Positions 25,962 to 34,269 of a stretch of DNA of 51,006 nt are shown piece by piece; within the stretch, counting starts at the first letter, position 1, and each line of letters begins with the position of its first letter. Made by a program: the position numbers and the translations under genes. This stretch comes from Crocinitomicaceae bacterium. Lineage in GTDB: Bacteria; Bacteroidota; Bacteroidia; Flavobacteriales_D; Crocinitomicaceae. Where the stretch lies: the NCBI GenBank assembly GCA_022448165.1, contig JAKVAS010000004.1, forward strand, positions 1-51,006. The letters are read 5' to 3'. The notes below the pieces were generated by a model. It was not told where the DNA came from and did not search any database. It was given only the letters and a program-made list of their open reading frames with translations.

Positions 25962-26828
25962 TTAACGTTTTACAAAAATGCCTTTTAGACTATCACCAAT
26001 TTTAAAGAGATTGAGAACTCCATTTAGGATCGATTTAATTCCCCTAAGTATAGGGCTCTTTTCGAGACGTCTTCTGAACATTTCATCGTCTGAAGTTTCT
26101 GAAACAAAATCTTGGTTACTTTTCCCTTTACTTGTTTTTAGCCTTGTAAAGCTATATCCACTGGTCCAGATACGTTTAGGAGTTAAATGACTCGCTTGGA
26201 AAAGAGCTTTAATGCTTTTGTTTGTGAAATAGGAGAGGTGTGTTGGATAGGTGATGACGTCATATTGTTCTTTTAAGCGATAGCGATGTATTGCATTAAA
26301 ATTGGGTGTAGTGATATAAACCGCGCCTCCCTTTCTTGTTATCCGATACATTTCATCCGTTGTTTCTCTTGGGTTAATAAGATGCTCAATAACTTCTATA
26401 CATACAATAACGTCAAATTGATCTTTGGGAAATTGCGCATCTTTTACATTTCCTTGGTATAGGTTTAGATCCTTTTTCTTAGCATTATTAATACATTCTT
26501 CTGAGAATTCAGTTCCAAAAACTTCCCAACCACGTTCTTTGGCTATTTCAAGAAAGTAACCTTGTCCAGCACCAATATCCAATATTTTATTTGTTTGACG
26601 GTATTTTTCAAATGAATCGAGTAGGGAATGGTATCGTTTTGCAGTAATTGGAGAGAAATAATTGGAGCGCAAAAGCTCGTCTTGATAAAAAGAGGTTAAT
26701 TCATCTTCTGTTGGACGTTGAATTGTTGAAATACCAGAACATTTATCACACCGCTGCAGTGGAACGTTATTGTATCCATCAATAGGATTTGTTTCGTTGC
26801 TACCGCATATATTACAGTTGTAAGTCAT
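25962..26828 (-). CDS. SAM-dependent methyltransferase with N-terminal zinc motif
   Basis: A 288-residue class I methyltransferase. The N-terminus carries a probable zinc knuckle (CNICG, then CDKC about 22 residues later) typical of sugar C-methyltransferase-like proteins. The SAM-binding motif I is ILDIGAGQGYFLEIAKERG, followed by VFGTEFSEECINNAK and VIVCIEVIEHLINP, which is followed by GGAVYITTPNFN. In nucleotide-sugar and capsule clusters these enzymes methylate sugars or lipid-linked intermediates. The target here is unknown. It lies two bases from the next glycosyltransferase gene and 38 bases upstream of asnB. Confidence 0.85.
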   Translation of the reverse strand: MTYNCNICGSNETNPIDGYNNVPLQRCDKCSGISTIQRPTEDELTSFYQDELLRSNYFSPITAKRYHSLLDSFEKYRQTNKILDIGAGQGYFLEIAKERGWEVFGTEFSEECINNAKKKDLNLYQGNVKDAQFPKDQFDVIVCIEVIEHLINPRETTDEMYRITRKGGAVYITTPNFNAIHRYRLKEQYDVITYPTHLSYFTNKSIKALFQASHLTPKRIWTSGYSFTRLKTSKGKSNQDFVSETSDDEMFRRRLEKSPILRGIKSILNGVLNLFKIGDSLKGIFVKR

Positions 26829-26830
26829 AA

Positions 26831-28129
26831 CTAAAGTTGATCGAGCAGTTGTGCTAAGACTTTCGTCTGTTCTTTGCGTGAATAAAACTGAATACGTTCT
26901 TTATTTGGTTTCAATTGACTCTCTTTTTGGAGTATTAGTTTTTCAATTGATTCAATAATTTCTTTGACAGAAGAACAAATAATGCCTAGTCCAGTATCTG
27001 TTAATGTCTCTGATACAATATCCTTATCGTCGGGATAGAGTAAAATCGGCTTTCCCATACCAACATATTCGTATAGTTTACTTGAAGGAATGCCTCGTAA
27101 ATTGGTATGTGATATCATTAATAGTAAATCCGACTTCTCTTGTAATTTTAATACTTCTTCTCTTGGAATTCGATTTGTTATATTAACTTGTTTCTTAATG
27201 TTTCGGGCGAGAGAAGAAATTCGTTTTGCCTGTTTAGGATCGAAAGAAAGCCCTGGGAAATTCAGCTGAATTAGATATTTCTTTTCTAAAATAAGCGTCG
27301 AAATTGCTGTCATGAAAGCTTCAATCGGTTGCGTATCGTATAAGCTTCCATTGTAAGTAATGGTAAATGTATCACTAACGACTTTTGAAGAAGCCAAATT
27401 TTGGTTGTTTTCATAACCATTGAGCAATACGGCGAAGGGTTTGTTTACAAAATCTCCAATTTTTTTTGCGTAGTAAGGAGAGATTGAGGTAATTAATTTT
27501 GCTGAACCAACCCATTTTTTTTCACTCTTTTCTTGCAAGCGTTGAATGTAACCAGAAACCCCATTTTTTTTCCTAGGAGTAAGTTCTGTTGTATTCCAAT
27601 CATCTCTGTAATCAGCTATCCATGAAATATCTAACGTTTTCTGTAAGTGATATCCAAAGAAGAATTGATTGAAAGGGTTTCCTGAAATTATAACTTTTTT
27701 TACTTCAGAGTTTTCTTCAAGCCATTTTTTAGAGAAGGTATGTAAATTGCTGTGAGGAATTGATTTTAAGCTGAAATTTTCTCGAATTAGATTTAGTACC
27801 GTAAGCGGCTTTGTTAATCGTTGAAACTTACTTCCTGATAGTTTCGTGAACATTTGATCTCTAAAGTTCGCCTTGTAAGGGAGGTAATAAACTTCGTAGT
27901 TCTCATTTTTTTCGTGACGAATCGAATTCCCTACACTTCTTAATACATCTTCTGGCTTAGAAATAGTGCGATCCCAGTTTCGTGTAACGATTGTTGGGTA
28001 ATATCCATATTTGCTCAAATAGTTTGCCCATCCAAGAATTCTCTGAGCAGCGGTCAGATTACAAGGGGGGAAGAAATAGGATATTATGAGGACTTTTTTC
28101 AAAAACGAATAAGATTTGATAATATTCAC
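26831..28129 (-). CDS. GT4-like glycosyltransferase
   Basis: A putative GT-B enzyme of 432 residues. KKVLIISYFFPPCNLTAAQR is the first strand and loop of a Bacteroidota GT4-like group. VKKVIISGNPFNQFFFGYHL and ISWIADYRDDWN follow, with FTITYNGSLYDTQPIEAF at the start of the second domain and GIPSSKLYEYVGMGKPILLY as the donor site. The listed start is GTG at 28129. An alternative TTG at 28102 would give MKKVLIISYF, closer to homologues. The GTG overlaps an 8-bp inverted repeat shared with the divergent gene at 28164. Substrates are unknown. Confidence 0.8.
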   Translation of the reverse strand: MNIIKSYSFLKKVLIISYFFPPCNLTAAQRILGWANYLSKYGYYPTIVTRNWDRTISKPEDVLRSVGNSIRHEKNENYEVYYLPYKANFRDQMFTKLSGSKFQRLTKPLTVLNLIRENFSLKSIPHSNLHTFSKKWLEENSEVKKVIISGNPFNQFFFGYHLQKTLDISWIADYRDDWNTTELTPRKKNGVSGYIQRLQEKSEKKWVGSAKLITSISPYYAKKIGDFVNKPFAVLLNGYENNQNLASSKVVSDTFTITYNGSLYDTQPIEAFMTAISTLILEKKYLIQLNFPGLSFDPKQAKRISSLARNIKKQVNITNRIPREEVLKLQEKSDLLLMISHTNLRGIPSSKLYEYVGMGKPILLYPDDKDIVSETLTDTGLGIICSSVKEIIESIEKLILQKESQLKPNKERIQFYSRKEQTKVLAQLLDQL

Positions 28130-28149
28130 TTATTTTCACACGAAAATAA
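28130..28149. promoter_or_regulatory. Inverted repeat between divergent glycosyltransferase genes
   Basis: TTATTTTC (28130-28137) and GAAAATAA (28142-28149) are perfect complements around ACAC. It lies in the 34-base gap between two divergent starts and could be an operator or a structured 5' end. Confidence 0.4.
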
Positions 28150-28163
28150 CGTTAATATACTAA

Positions 28164-29381
28164 TTGAAAACGAAGAAGCTCATACTATTTACTTCTGCAT
28201 ATCCTTATGGATCAGGGGAAACGTTTTTAGAAACGGAGATAAGTTATTTGTCTGCTGCTTTTGATCAAGTTTTAATTGTGTCGAATGATGTTAATTCAGA
28301 AATATCCAGAGCTGTTCCAAAGAATTGTGATGTTATACGGAGGTCGGATTTTATTGGTAGAAAGGATAAGTTTAAAGCGGTGTTTTTAAGCTATAATCCA
28401 AAGATTAAGGCGGAAAAAAGAATTATTCAGGAGAAGTATAGCCTTAGACTGACTAAAGGGATTCGAAATACGATGCTGATTTCTTTGTATCGGGGGACTA
28501 TGGTAAGACGCTTTTGTGAAGGAATAATGACTAAAGATGAGAAGATCGAATATACATTCTATAGCTATTGGTCAAATGATAATGCAATAGGGTTGGCTCT
28601 GTTAAAGGAGAGGTTTCCGGAAGTAAGAGCAATAACAAGGACGCATGGTTGGGATTTATATTTTGAAGTAACTCAACATGGATATCAGCCTTTTCGACAT
28701 TTGTTAGGGGCGAATTTGAATATGATTTATCCGATATCAAATCGTGGAGTTAAATATTGTAAAGAGAACTGGCAGTTGAATGGGAAGAACATTGAATTGT
28801 CTCGATTAGGTGTTTCTAAACAAACGTTAAGTGTAAAAAAAACGGGTTTGTTTACTTTAGTGAGCTGCTCTAATGTAATTCCTTTAAAACGAGTTGAATT
28901 GATTCTGAATTCGCTTAAATTGATCGAGAAGAAAGTTCGTTGGGTGCATTTTGGTGCTGGTAAAGGATTAGAAGCTTTAATGCTTGAAGCGAAGAATTTA
29001 CCTTCTAATATTGAAGTTCAGTTTATGGGGCATGTGCAGAATTCCTCTGTGTTGGAATGGTATCAGAATAATTATACAAGCCTTTTTGTAAATGTGAGTA
29101 CAACGGAAGGTATTCCTGTTTCGATTATGGAGGCAATGTCATTTAGTATTCCTGTAATTGCGACAAATGTTGGAGGGACAAGTGAAATTGTGAATTCATC
29201 AAATGGTAAACTACTTCCTGCAAATTTATCAGCAACGGATTTAGCAAATGAATTCCTTGATTTTTTATCTAAAAGAGAGGAAGATAGAAGTTTACTTCGA
29301 GATGGGGCGTACACTACGTGGAAGGAGAACTATGATTCCGATTCTAATTACATTCAGTTCGCAAAAAGACTTTCTTTCTAA
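28164..29381 (+). CDS. Glycosyltransferase family 4 protein, inverted within the locus
   Basis: A 405-residue GT4 enzyme. The N-terminus is KKLILFTSAYPYGSGETFLE (GxGExF donor-loop type), mid-domain TRTHGWDLYFEV, then LVSCSNVIPLKRVELIL at the inter-domain start and VNVSTTEGIPVSIMEAMSF with the EX7E-type donor motif, followed by PVIATNVGGTSEIV. The start is TTG at 28164; no ATG or GTG upstream preserves the frame and the first strand begins immediately. It is the only plus-strand gene between 18694 and 42170. Its stop overlaps the stop of the converging gene (CTAA), so it was probably inserted or inverted cleanly. Donor and acceptor are unknown. Confidence 0.85.
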   Translation: MKTKKLILFTSAYPYGSGETFLETEISYLSAAFDQVLIVSNDVNSEISRAVPKNCDVIRRSDFIGRKDKFKAVFLSYNPKIKAEKRIIQEKYSLRLTKGIRNTMLISLYRGTMVRRFCEGIMTKDEKIEYTFYSYWSNDNAIGLALLKERFPEVRAITRTHGWDLYFEVTQHGYQPFRHLLGANLNMIYPISNRGVKYCKENWQLNGKNIELSRLGVSKQTLSVKKTGLFTLVSCSNVIPLKRVELILNSLKLIEKKVRWVHFGAGKGLEALMLEAKNLPSNIEVQFMGHVQNSSVLEWYQNNYTSLFVNVSTTEGIPVSIMEAMSFSIPVIATNVGGTSEIVNSSNGKLLPANLSATDLANEFLDFLSKREEDRSLLRDGAYTTWKENYDSDSNYIQFAKRLSF

Positions 29382-30490
29382 CTTTCGCGATATAGTTTGA
29401 GGAGTTGGCTTACATATGGTTTAATATCGAATTGTTTACTGAACTCTTTTGCTGACTCACCCATTTTAGAACATATGTCAGGGTTCTCAAGAAGGGAAGT
29501 GATTTTATCAGCAATTGCTTTAGGTGACCGATCAGGGAAAAGGTATCCATTTTCACCATTGTTAATTAGATCTCGATTTCCGAAGCCGTCTGTACAAACA
29601 ACAGGTAATCCAGCTGCCATTGCTTCAAGTAGCACAAGTCCAAATGGTTCGTAAATAGCTGTATGAAGATAAATAGTTGCTTTTTTTAAGAAGATTTCGG
29701 GATAATCTACATTTCCATGAAAGTGAACGAGTTCTTTAATTCCACAGTTTTTGGCTTGTTCGTGGAGTTCTTTTTTTAAAGGACCATCGCCTAAAATATC
29801 CAAATGCATAAATACATGTTGTTCTTTTAGAGCTTGGATTACTTGTAGAGCTAGCTTATGCCCTTTTTTTGAAACTAAACTTCCAATAATGACGGCACGT
29901 TTTTCTTTCTTGGTAGTTACGGGAGCTTGAAATTGATTAAAAGAAATAGCATTGGGAAGATGAGTTATCTTGATAGTAGGGGGTAAATTTGATTTTGCAA
30001 AGTTAAATGTGTCCTTTGAAATGGCAATCGCTTGTGTCTGCCTTCGCTTATATACTTTTAAGAGTTTTCGTTTTTCAAACTGTTCCGTAATTGTTGTTTT
30101 TAGCCCTTTCTTAAACTTATTTATTCCAGAAAACTGTCGCATGTTATCATGGAAATGAAAAAAATATTTTGCGCTTGGATAGTTAATTTCACTTAAAACA
30201 ATCTCTGATTCCAATAAATGAGAATGGATTATATCAGGAGAAAAAGATTCGATCTCCTTTTGAAGTGCAGTAACATTAACTTGCGTCTTGTTTAAAATAG
30301 AGGGGATTACCTTCGAAGGGATCACCTCTCGATCAATGCCTTTTAGTAGAAAGTCATATTCATTATCAGGTCTGAAGTTTATTAGTTTAACTTTTATGTC
30401 TGGGAGTCTCGTTAGCTCTTGACAAATGTTGACAACTAGACGTTCAGCACCACCTTTATTTAGATTCGGAATGATGTGTAAGATTCTCAT
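29378..30490 (-). CDS. Glycosyltransferase family 4 protein
   Basis: A 370-residue classical GT4. MRILHIIPNLNKGGAERLVV holds the GGAE acceptor/donor loop; IIHSHLLESEIVLSE, VIIGSLVSKKGHKLALQV and FHGNVDYPEIFLKKA follow. The C-terminal donor site is EPFGLVLLEAMAAGLPVVCT, with the two glutamates of the E-x7-E motif. I use the ATG at 30490, which overlaps the FkbM gene's stop as ATGA. An in-frame ATG 33 bases upstream would extend into the neighbour and add nothing conserved. Such enzymes add hexoses or N-acetylhexosamines to growing repeat units; the exact sugar is not predictable. Confidence 0.9.
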   Translation of the reverse strand: MRILHIIPNLNKGGAERLVVNICQELTRLPDIKVKLINFRPDNEYDFLLKGIDREVIPSKVIPSILNKTQVNVTALQKEIESFSPDIIHSHLLESEIVLSEINYPSAKYFFHFHDNMRQFSGINKFKKGLKTTITEQFEKRKLLKVYKRRQTQAIAISKDTFNFAKSNLPPTIKITHLPNAISFNQFQAPVTTKKEKRAVIIGSLVSKKGHKLALQVIQALKEQHVFMHLDILGDGPLKKELHEQAKNCGIKELVHFHGNVDYPEIFLKKATIYLHTAIYEPFGLVLLEAMAAGLPVVCTDGFGNRDLINNGENGYLFPDRSPKAIADKITSLLENPDICSKMGESAKEFSKQFDIKPYVSQLLKLYRES

Positions 30491-31377
30491 AATCCAAGGG
30501 AGTGTGCTATATTCGGTTGACAAATAAGGAAATTGTAGAAGTTTGATTTAGATAACTTATGAGTGATCTTAGGAGGATTTACTTCATCTATATTGTAGAA
30601 AACGTAGCCAAGTCCTTCTAATTCTTTTTCTATTTGATTGCCAATCGTATCATTTAATATTTCAACGAGAATGCTTGGTTTATTTTTTTGAATAATCGAA
30701 CGCATACCCACCATAGCTTCTAATTCATGAAGTTCAACATCTAGTTTTATTAAATCGACTGGTAGTTGATTGATTTCAGACAGGTCATCAAGTCGAATGG
30801 TCTCAATTGAATAAGTGGTCTTAATTTCTTTTGGAAGTGAATGGAGGACATCTTTGTTTAGAGATGCACTGTATTGTGAGCTTGATGTCACATCGTGAAA
30901 TATTGCTGTTCCTGTTTTGTCGGAAACTGCTTGATGGAAGGATGTCACATTTTTGAAATTATTTATTTCAATATTCTGTTTTAACAAATTTCTTGTTCGA
31001 ATGACTGGCTCAAATGCGAATATCTTTGCGTTAGAATTGATTGTGGCAGCAAGTACAGTATATATTCCTGAATTAGCACCAATATCTAGTATGATATGAC
31101 TTTTTTTACAAAGCTTTCTCCAAATGTCTAAACTGATTGGCTCCCATGAATGATCGATTCCTTTCCAAAACACTTCATTTTCAATAGTTGTGTCTCCTGG
31201 ATTGTAAAGCTGAAATTTTTGTTGATTTAACTTAACGGAAAAGTTACCAATATATCGAGTGTCTTTGTAGAATCGATCTATAGGGATATTTAGTTTTCTA
31301 ATAATATTCCTAGTCAATCGTTTAAGTGGGTTTAGCTTCCAGCATTGGATTAAGAAGCGATAGCCATATCTTTTCAT
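30487..31377 (-). CDS. FkbM-family methyltransferase
   Basis: A 296-residue SAM-dependent O-methyltransferase of the FkbM type. The core is ILDIGANSGIYTVLAA (motif I), KIFAFEPVIRTRNLLKQNIE, VTSFHQAVSDKTG and the family-typical LPVDLIKLDVELHELEAMVG, followed by PSILVEIL. FkbM proteins in surface-polysaccharide clusters usually methylate a hydroxyl on a sugar. It is flanked by ATGA overlaps on both sides, so it is tightly coupled to the GT4 downstream and the GT-B-like gene upstream. The methylated position is unknown. Confidence 0.88.
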   Translation of the reverse strand: MKRYGYRFLIQCWKLNPLKRLTRNIIRKLNIPIDRFYKDTRYIGNFSVKLNQQKFQLYNPGDTTIENEVFWKGIDHSWEPISLDIWRKLCKKSHIILDIGANSGIYTVLAATINSNAKIFAFEPVIRTRNLLKQNIEINNFKNVTSFHQAVSDKTGTAIFHDVTSSSQYSASLNKDVLHSLPKEIKTTYSIETIRLDDLSEINQLPVDLIKLDVELHELEAMVGMRSIIQKNKPSILVEILNDTIGNQIEKELEGLGYVFYNIDEVNPPKITHKLSKSNFYNFLICQPNIAHSLGL

Positions 31378-32417
31378 GAGTCTAGGAATTTAGCTGTTCT
31401 TTCTTCTGATAATACGTTTAACAACTTTGCATATAAAATACACTCCTTAGAAATTGCACTATGGTTTGCTAATATATCCTCAATTTTCATGAAAATTTGC
31501 CAACTATCATCTGCTCCGCATACCACAAGCTGAGATTTTAGATCTTCGTTGTAATCAAAAAAAGAACTGGTATTTCCGGAGATACATGGAACGCCTTGGG
31601 ATATACTTTCAGCACAAACTTGTCCTCCCATACCTTCGCTAAAAGTAACATGCATATTAAGCGACATTGAACCAATTAGGTCGAAAAAAACTCTATGTTC
31701 CATGAGTTCATACATCTTCTTTTTAGGGATTTTTAGATAGTCCAATTCTTCATTGTTAAACAAATGTATAGTGGCATTTTCAATCATTGAGGCGGCCATA
31801 GCCTGATTGTGAATGTTTTTTCGAAATGAATTATTCACTAAACAACCAATATTTATATCACTAGAAAGTTCTGGAACTTCTTCCTTAATGGTATTGTTTG
31901 GAAGTATTATTTCAAAACAAGGAATGGAAAATCGTTGTTGTGTGGATAGTCCTAGGCCTTTTTTAACGAATCCAAGTGATGTTATAATTCCTTTTTGACA
32001 GCAGTTAATGATTTCTGTAAATATGCCTTGTTGTTCTACATTTCCAGCAAATTCAGCAAGAAATCCATGAAAGATTACTTTTTGAGAAATATTGGAATTG
32101 AGTGAACCGCTGATGTTGAAAAAGTAACGAGGGAAACCACTGAAAATGACTTGTTTAAAATCTAATTCATTGATTGTTTTACAAAGTGAATTGAGTTCTG
32201 AATCAGTTAGAATTGAATTTGAATAAGACTGCGGGATTTCAAAAGTTGCTTTTGGAAAGAGCGATTTTGTCGCAATGTTAACGCCTAGCCAATTGTAACC
32301 AGTTGTTTGAGGGCAGATGGCAAGAATTTCACTTTTGACACGAATTTGCTCCAATTGTCCCTTACATTGATCTAGTAGGTCTTTATTGTGTCTTCGGGAT
32401 ATGAATGGTATTGGCAT
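31374..32417 (-). CDS. Unassigned GT-B-like protein of the polysaccharide locus
   Basis: I do not recognise a named family for this 347-residue protein. Its middle and C-terminal parts look like a GT-B fold: HVTFSEGMGGQVCAESISQG followed by VPCISGNTSSFFDYN resembles the donor-binding EX7E region of glycosyltransferases. VIFSGFPRYFFNI and VIFHGFLAEF resemble Rossmann strands. The N-terminal half diverges from GT4. There is no signal peptide and no membrane segment. It overlaps the FkbM gene by ATGA and follows the acyltransferase after 59 bases. A glycosyltransferase role is inferred from fold-like motifs and location. Confidence 0.6.
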   Translation of the reverse strand: MPIPFISRRHNKDLLDQCKGQLEQIRVKSEILAICPQTTGYNWLGVNIATKSLFPKATFEIPQSYSNSILTDSELNSLCKTINELDFKQVIFSGFPRYFFNISGSLNSNISQKVIFHGFLAEFAGNVEQQGIFTEIINCCQKGIITSLGFVKKGLGLSTQQRFSIPCFEIILPNNTIKEEVPELSSDINIGCLVNNSFRKNIHNQAMAASMIENATIHLFNNEELDYLKIPKKKMYELMEHRVFFDLIGSMSLNMHVTFSEGMGGQVCAESISQGVPCISGNTSSFFDYNEDLKSQLVVCGADDSWQIFMKIEDILANHSAISKECILYAKLLNVLSEERTAKFLDS

Positions 32418-32476
32418 GACGATTTATGTAAGAGGTGTGTCTAAAGATACGTTTTTCGGATAAATTACATTGTTAA

Positions 32477-33184
32477 CTACTCCCAGCTTACATCGTCTTT
32501 TAAAACCTTGGCGGGATTTCCAGCGATTAATACGTGATCTCCGAACGATGAACTTAATAAGCTACTAGTCCCTATAATGCATCCTTCTCCGGTTTTTGTA
32601 GACTTTAAAAGAGTGCTTTTTGCACCAATCCAGTTTTTTGCTCCGATGTGAACCTCCTCCAGCTTCTCTGATTTTGGAAGTAAGGTATGTAAATCGGAAT
32701 CCATAATTAGTATTTCCCAAGAAAGTAGACAACCGACACCGAAGCGAATTATGTTTGAGCATATGATAGTAGAAGAAGCTGTGATTGTAAAATCATCACC
32801 TATTGTAAGCTTAGCCTTTTCATTGACAGAAATTCTGCACCCAACGCCTAAAAGGGCTCTCCCTTCAAAAATGAGTTGAGAACTAGGTTTTAAATCAATA
32901 ATTCCTTTGTCTGTTTTGGAATCATAGATGCCAATTTCAAATGTTCCAAATTGAATCATTCCAGTTTGCCATTCTTTAGGCAGAATTATTTTTCCTTCTA
33001 ATGATTTTAGTACATAGTTACGGGAAACATAAATGGGGAAATGCTTGGCTACTTTAAGATCAAAATGTTTGAAGTTGATTCGTAAACTGTTGCGAAAAGC
33101 GCGAATTCCATATTGGAAAATAAATAAACGATGCCGAAGCAATAGAATCGGAAGTGTAAGAATTAAACGTAGTTTTTTCTGCAT
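32477..33184 (-). CDS. Left-handed beta-helix acyltransferase (hexapeptide repeat)
   Basis: A 235-residue protein with a LbH acyltransferase domain in the C-terminal two thirds. It has repeated [LIV]-G-x4 hexads such as LLGVGCRISVNEKAKLTIGD and NIIRFGVGCLLSWEILIMDS, then VHIGAKNWIGAKSTLLKST and GCIIGTSSLLSSS, ending VLIAGNPAKVLKDDV. That ending (AGNPAKVI) is the hallmark of the maltose/galactoside/WbbJ-type O-acetyltransferases. It probably acetylates a sugar hydroxyl using acetyl-CoA. The catalytic His is likely the one in DSDLHTLLP. It is similar in plan to the gene at 37496. Confidence 0.82.
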   Translation of the reverse strand: MQKKLRLILTLPILLLRHRLFIFQYGIRAFRNSLRINFKHFDLKVAKHFPIYVSRNYVLKSLEGKIILPKEWQTGMIQFGTFEIGIYDSKTDKGIIDLKPSSQLIFEGRALLGVGCRISVNEKAKLTIGDDFTITASSTIICSNIIRFGVGCLLSWEILIMDSDLHTLLPKSEKLEEVHIGAKNWIGAKSTLLKSTKTGEGCIIGTSSLLSSSFGDHVLIAGNPAKVLKDDVSWE

Positions 33185-33216
33185 TTTTAGATGAGGTCAA
33201 ATGAATGAAGTATCAA

Positions 33217-34269
33217 TTAATTCGATTTTTCTAAAAGTGTTTTATCCTCGTAACAATTTGTGAAGAATGACTTTTCTAAAGATAGTGTTTTCTTGAAAAG
33301 AAGTTTGAATCCATATTTTCTAAGTAAATACTTATGAACGCGTCTAAATTTTTTTTCCTGAAGGGTGTACTCAGTCATGTTTTTTTGTCTTAAACGTGCG
33401 AGAAAATGGAGGATGTCATTGAATACAAGGTTTTTTAGTACGATTGATAAAATCAAAGATAAGTAGAGTTTTCCACGTGTTTTTCGGTGGAATAACCAGT
33501 CTGAAACAACAATTTGACTTCGTTTCAAAAACTCATTCGGCATGCTTGCACTTCCTATGTGAATTAATTCGCTGTTCGGGTAATGATAGAACCTCATACC
33601 GGCTTTGTTAACACGCCACGCCCACTCCATGTCTTCTCCATAAAGAAAAAAGTCAGGGTCAAATTGTAGTTTTTTTGTTTCTAGTTGATTTTTAGAGCTT
33701 AGAAGAAACGCACCATTGATCCAGTTTGGGAAGGTTTCTGTTTTATGAGCTTCTCGTTGTTGCTCTGCCTTTTTTTGTTGTTTGTTTCTTCTGAGAATCC
33801 TATGGAATAGTAAAATATATAATGGGTTTGAATTTAATTCTCTTCCAATACCAGGAAAGTTTAGTCGTAATGTTTCTTGATAACTTCCATCTTCGTTGAC
33901 TAAGTTTGTTCCTAGAACATATTGCTCATGGTTTTTAAGGCTTTTTAGTCTAGAAAGACAAGTGCCTAAAGTATTGGGAGCTTTTAGGACAACATCTGAA
34001 TTTAAGAATAAGATGTATTTTCCAGATGCGTGTTCAAGGCCCAAATTGTTAGCACGGCCAAAGCCACTGTTGTAGTCACATTGAATCCAAATAATCTCTG
34101 GGAAAACCTGTATTAATTGGGCGTAACTTTCGTCTTCAGAATGGTTGTCTACCACAATGATTTCAAAGTCAAGCTCTGTCTCAAATTCAAGAATGGATGC
34201 TACGCATTGTTGGATAAGTTTCGGATTCTTGTAGTTAACAATGATTATGGAAATTTCCGTCTGTTTCAT
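33217..34269 (-). CDS. Glycosyltransferase family 2 (WbbL/rhamnosyltransferase-like)
   Basis: A 350-residue GT-A enzyme, the only GT2 of the cluster. ISIIIVNYKNPKLIQQCV and FEIIVVDNHSEDES form the nucleotide-binding strands. SGFGRANNLGLEHASGKYIL precedes the FLNSDVVL metal-site motif (NSD variant of DxD). NWINGAFLLSS and FFLYGEDMEWAWRVNKAG carry the acceptor and catalytic acidic residues (ED). The layout matches WbbL-type rhamnosyl- or deoxysugar transferases. It overlaps the next gene by 4 bases. The C-terminal ~100 residues are basic and may contact the membrane. Confidence 0.88.
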   Translation of the reverse strand: MKQTEISIIIVNYKNPKLIQQCVASILEFETELDFEIIVVDNHSEDESYAQLIQVFPEIIWIQCDYNSGFGRANNLGLEHASGKYILFLNSDVVLKAPNTLGTCLSRLKSLKNHEQYVLGTNLVNEDGSYQETLRLNFPGIGRELNSNPLYILLFHRILRRNKQQKKAEQQREAHKTETFPNWINGAFLLSSKNQLETKKLQFDPDFFLYGEDMEWAWRVNKAGMRFYHYPNSELIHIGSASMPNEFLKRSQIVVSDWLFHRKTRGKLYLSLILSIVLKNLVFNDILHFLARLRQKNMTEYTLQEKKFRRVHKYLLRKYGFKLLFKKTLSLEKSFFTNCYEDKTLLEKSN

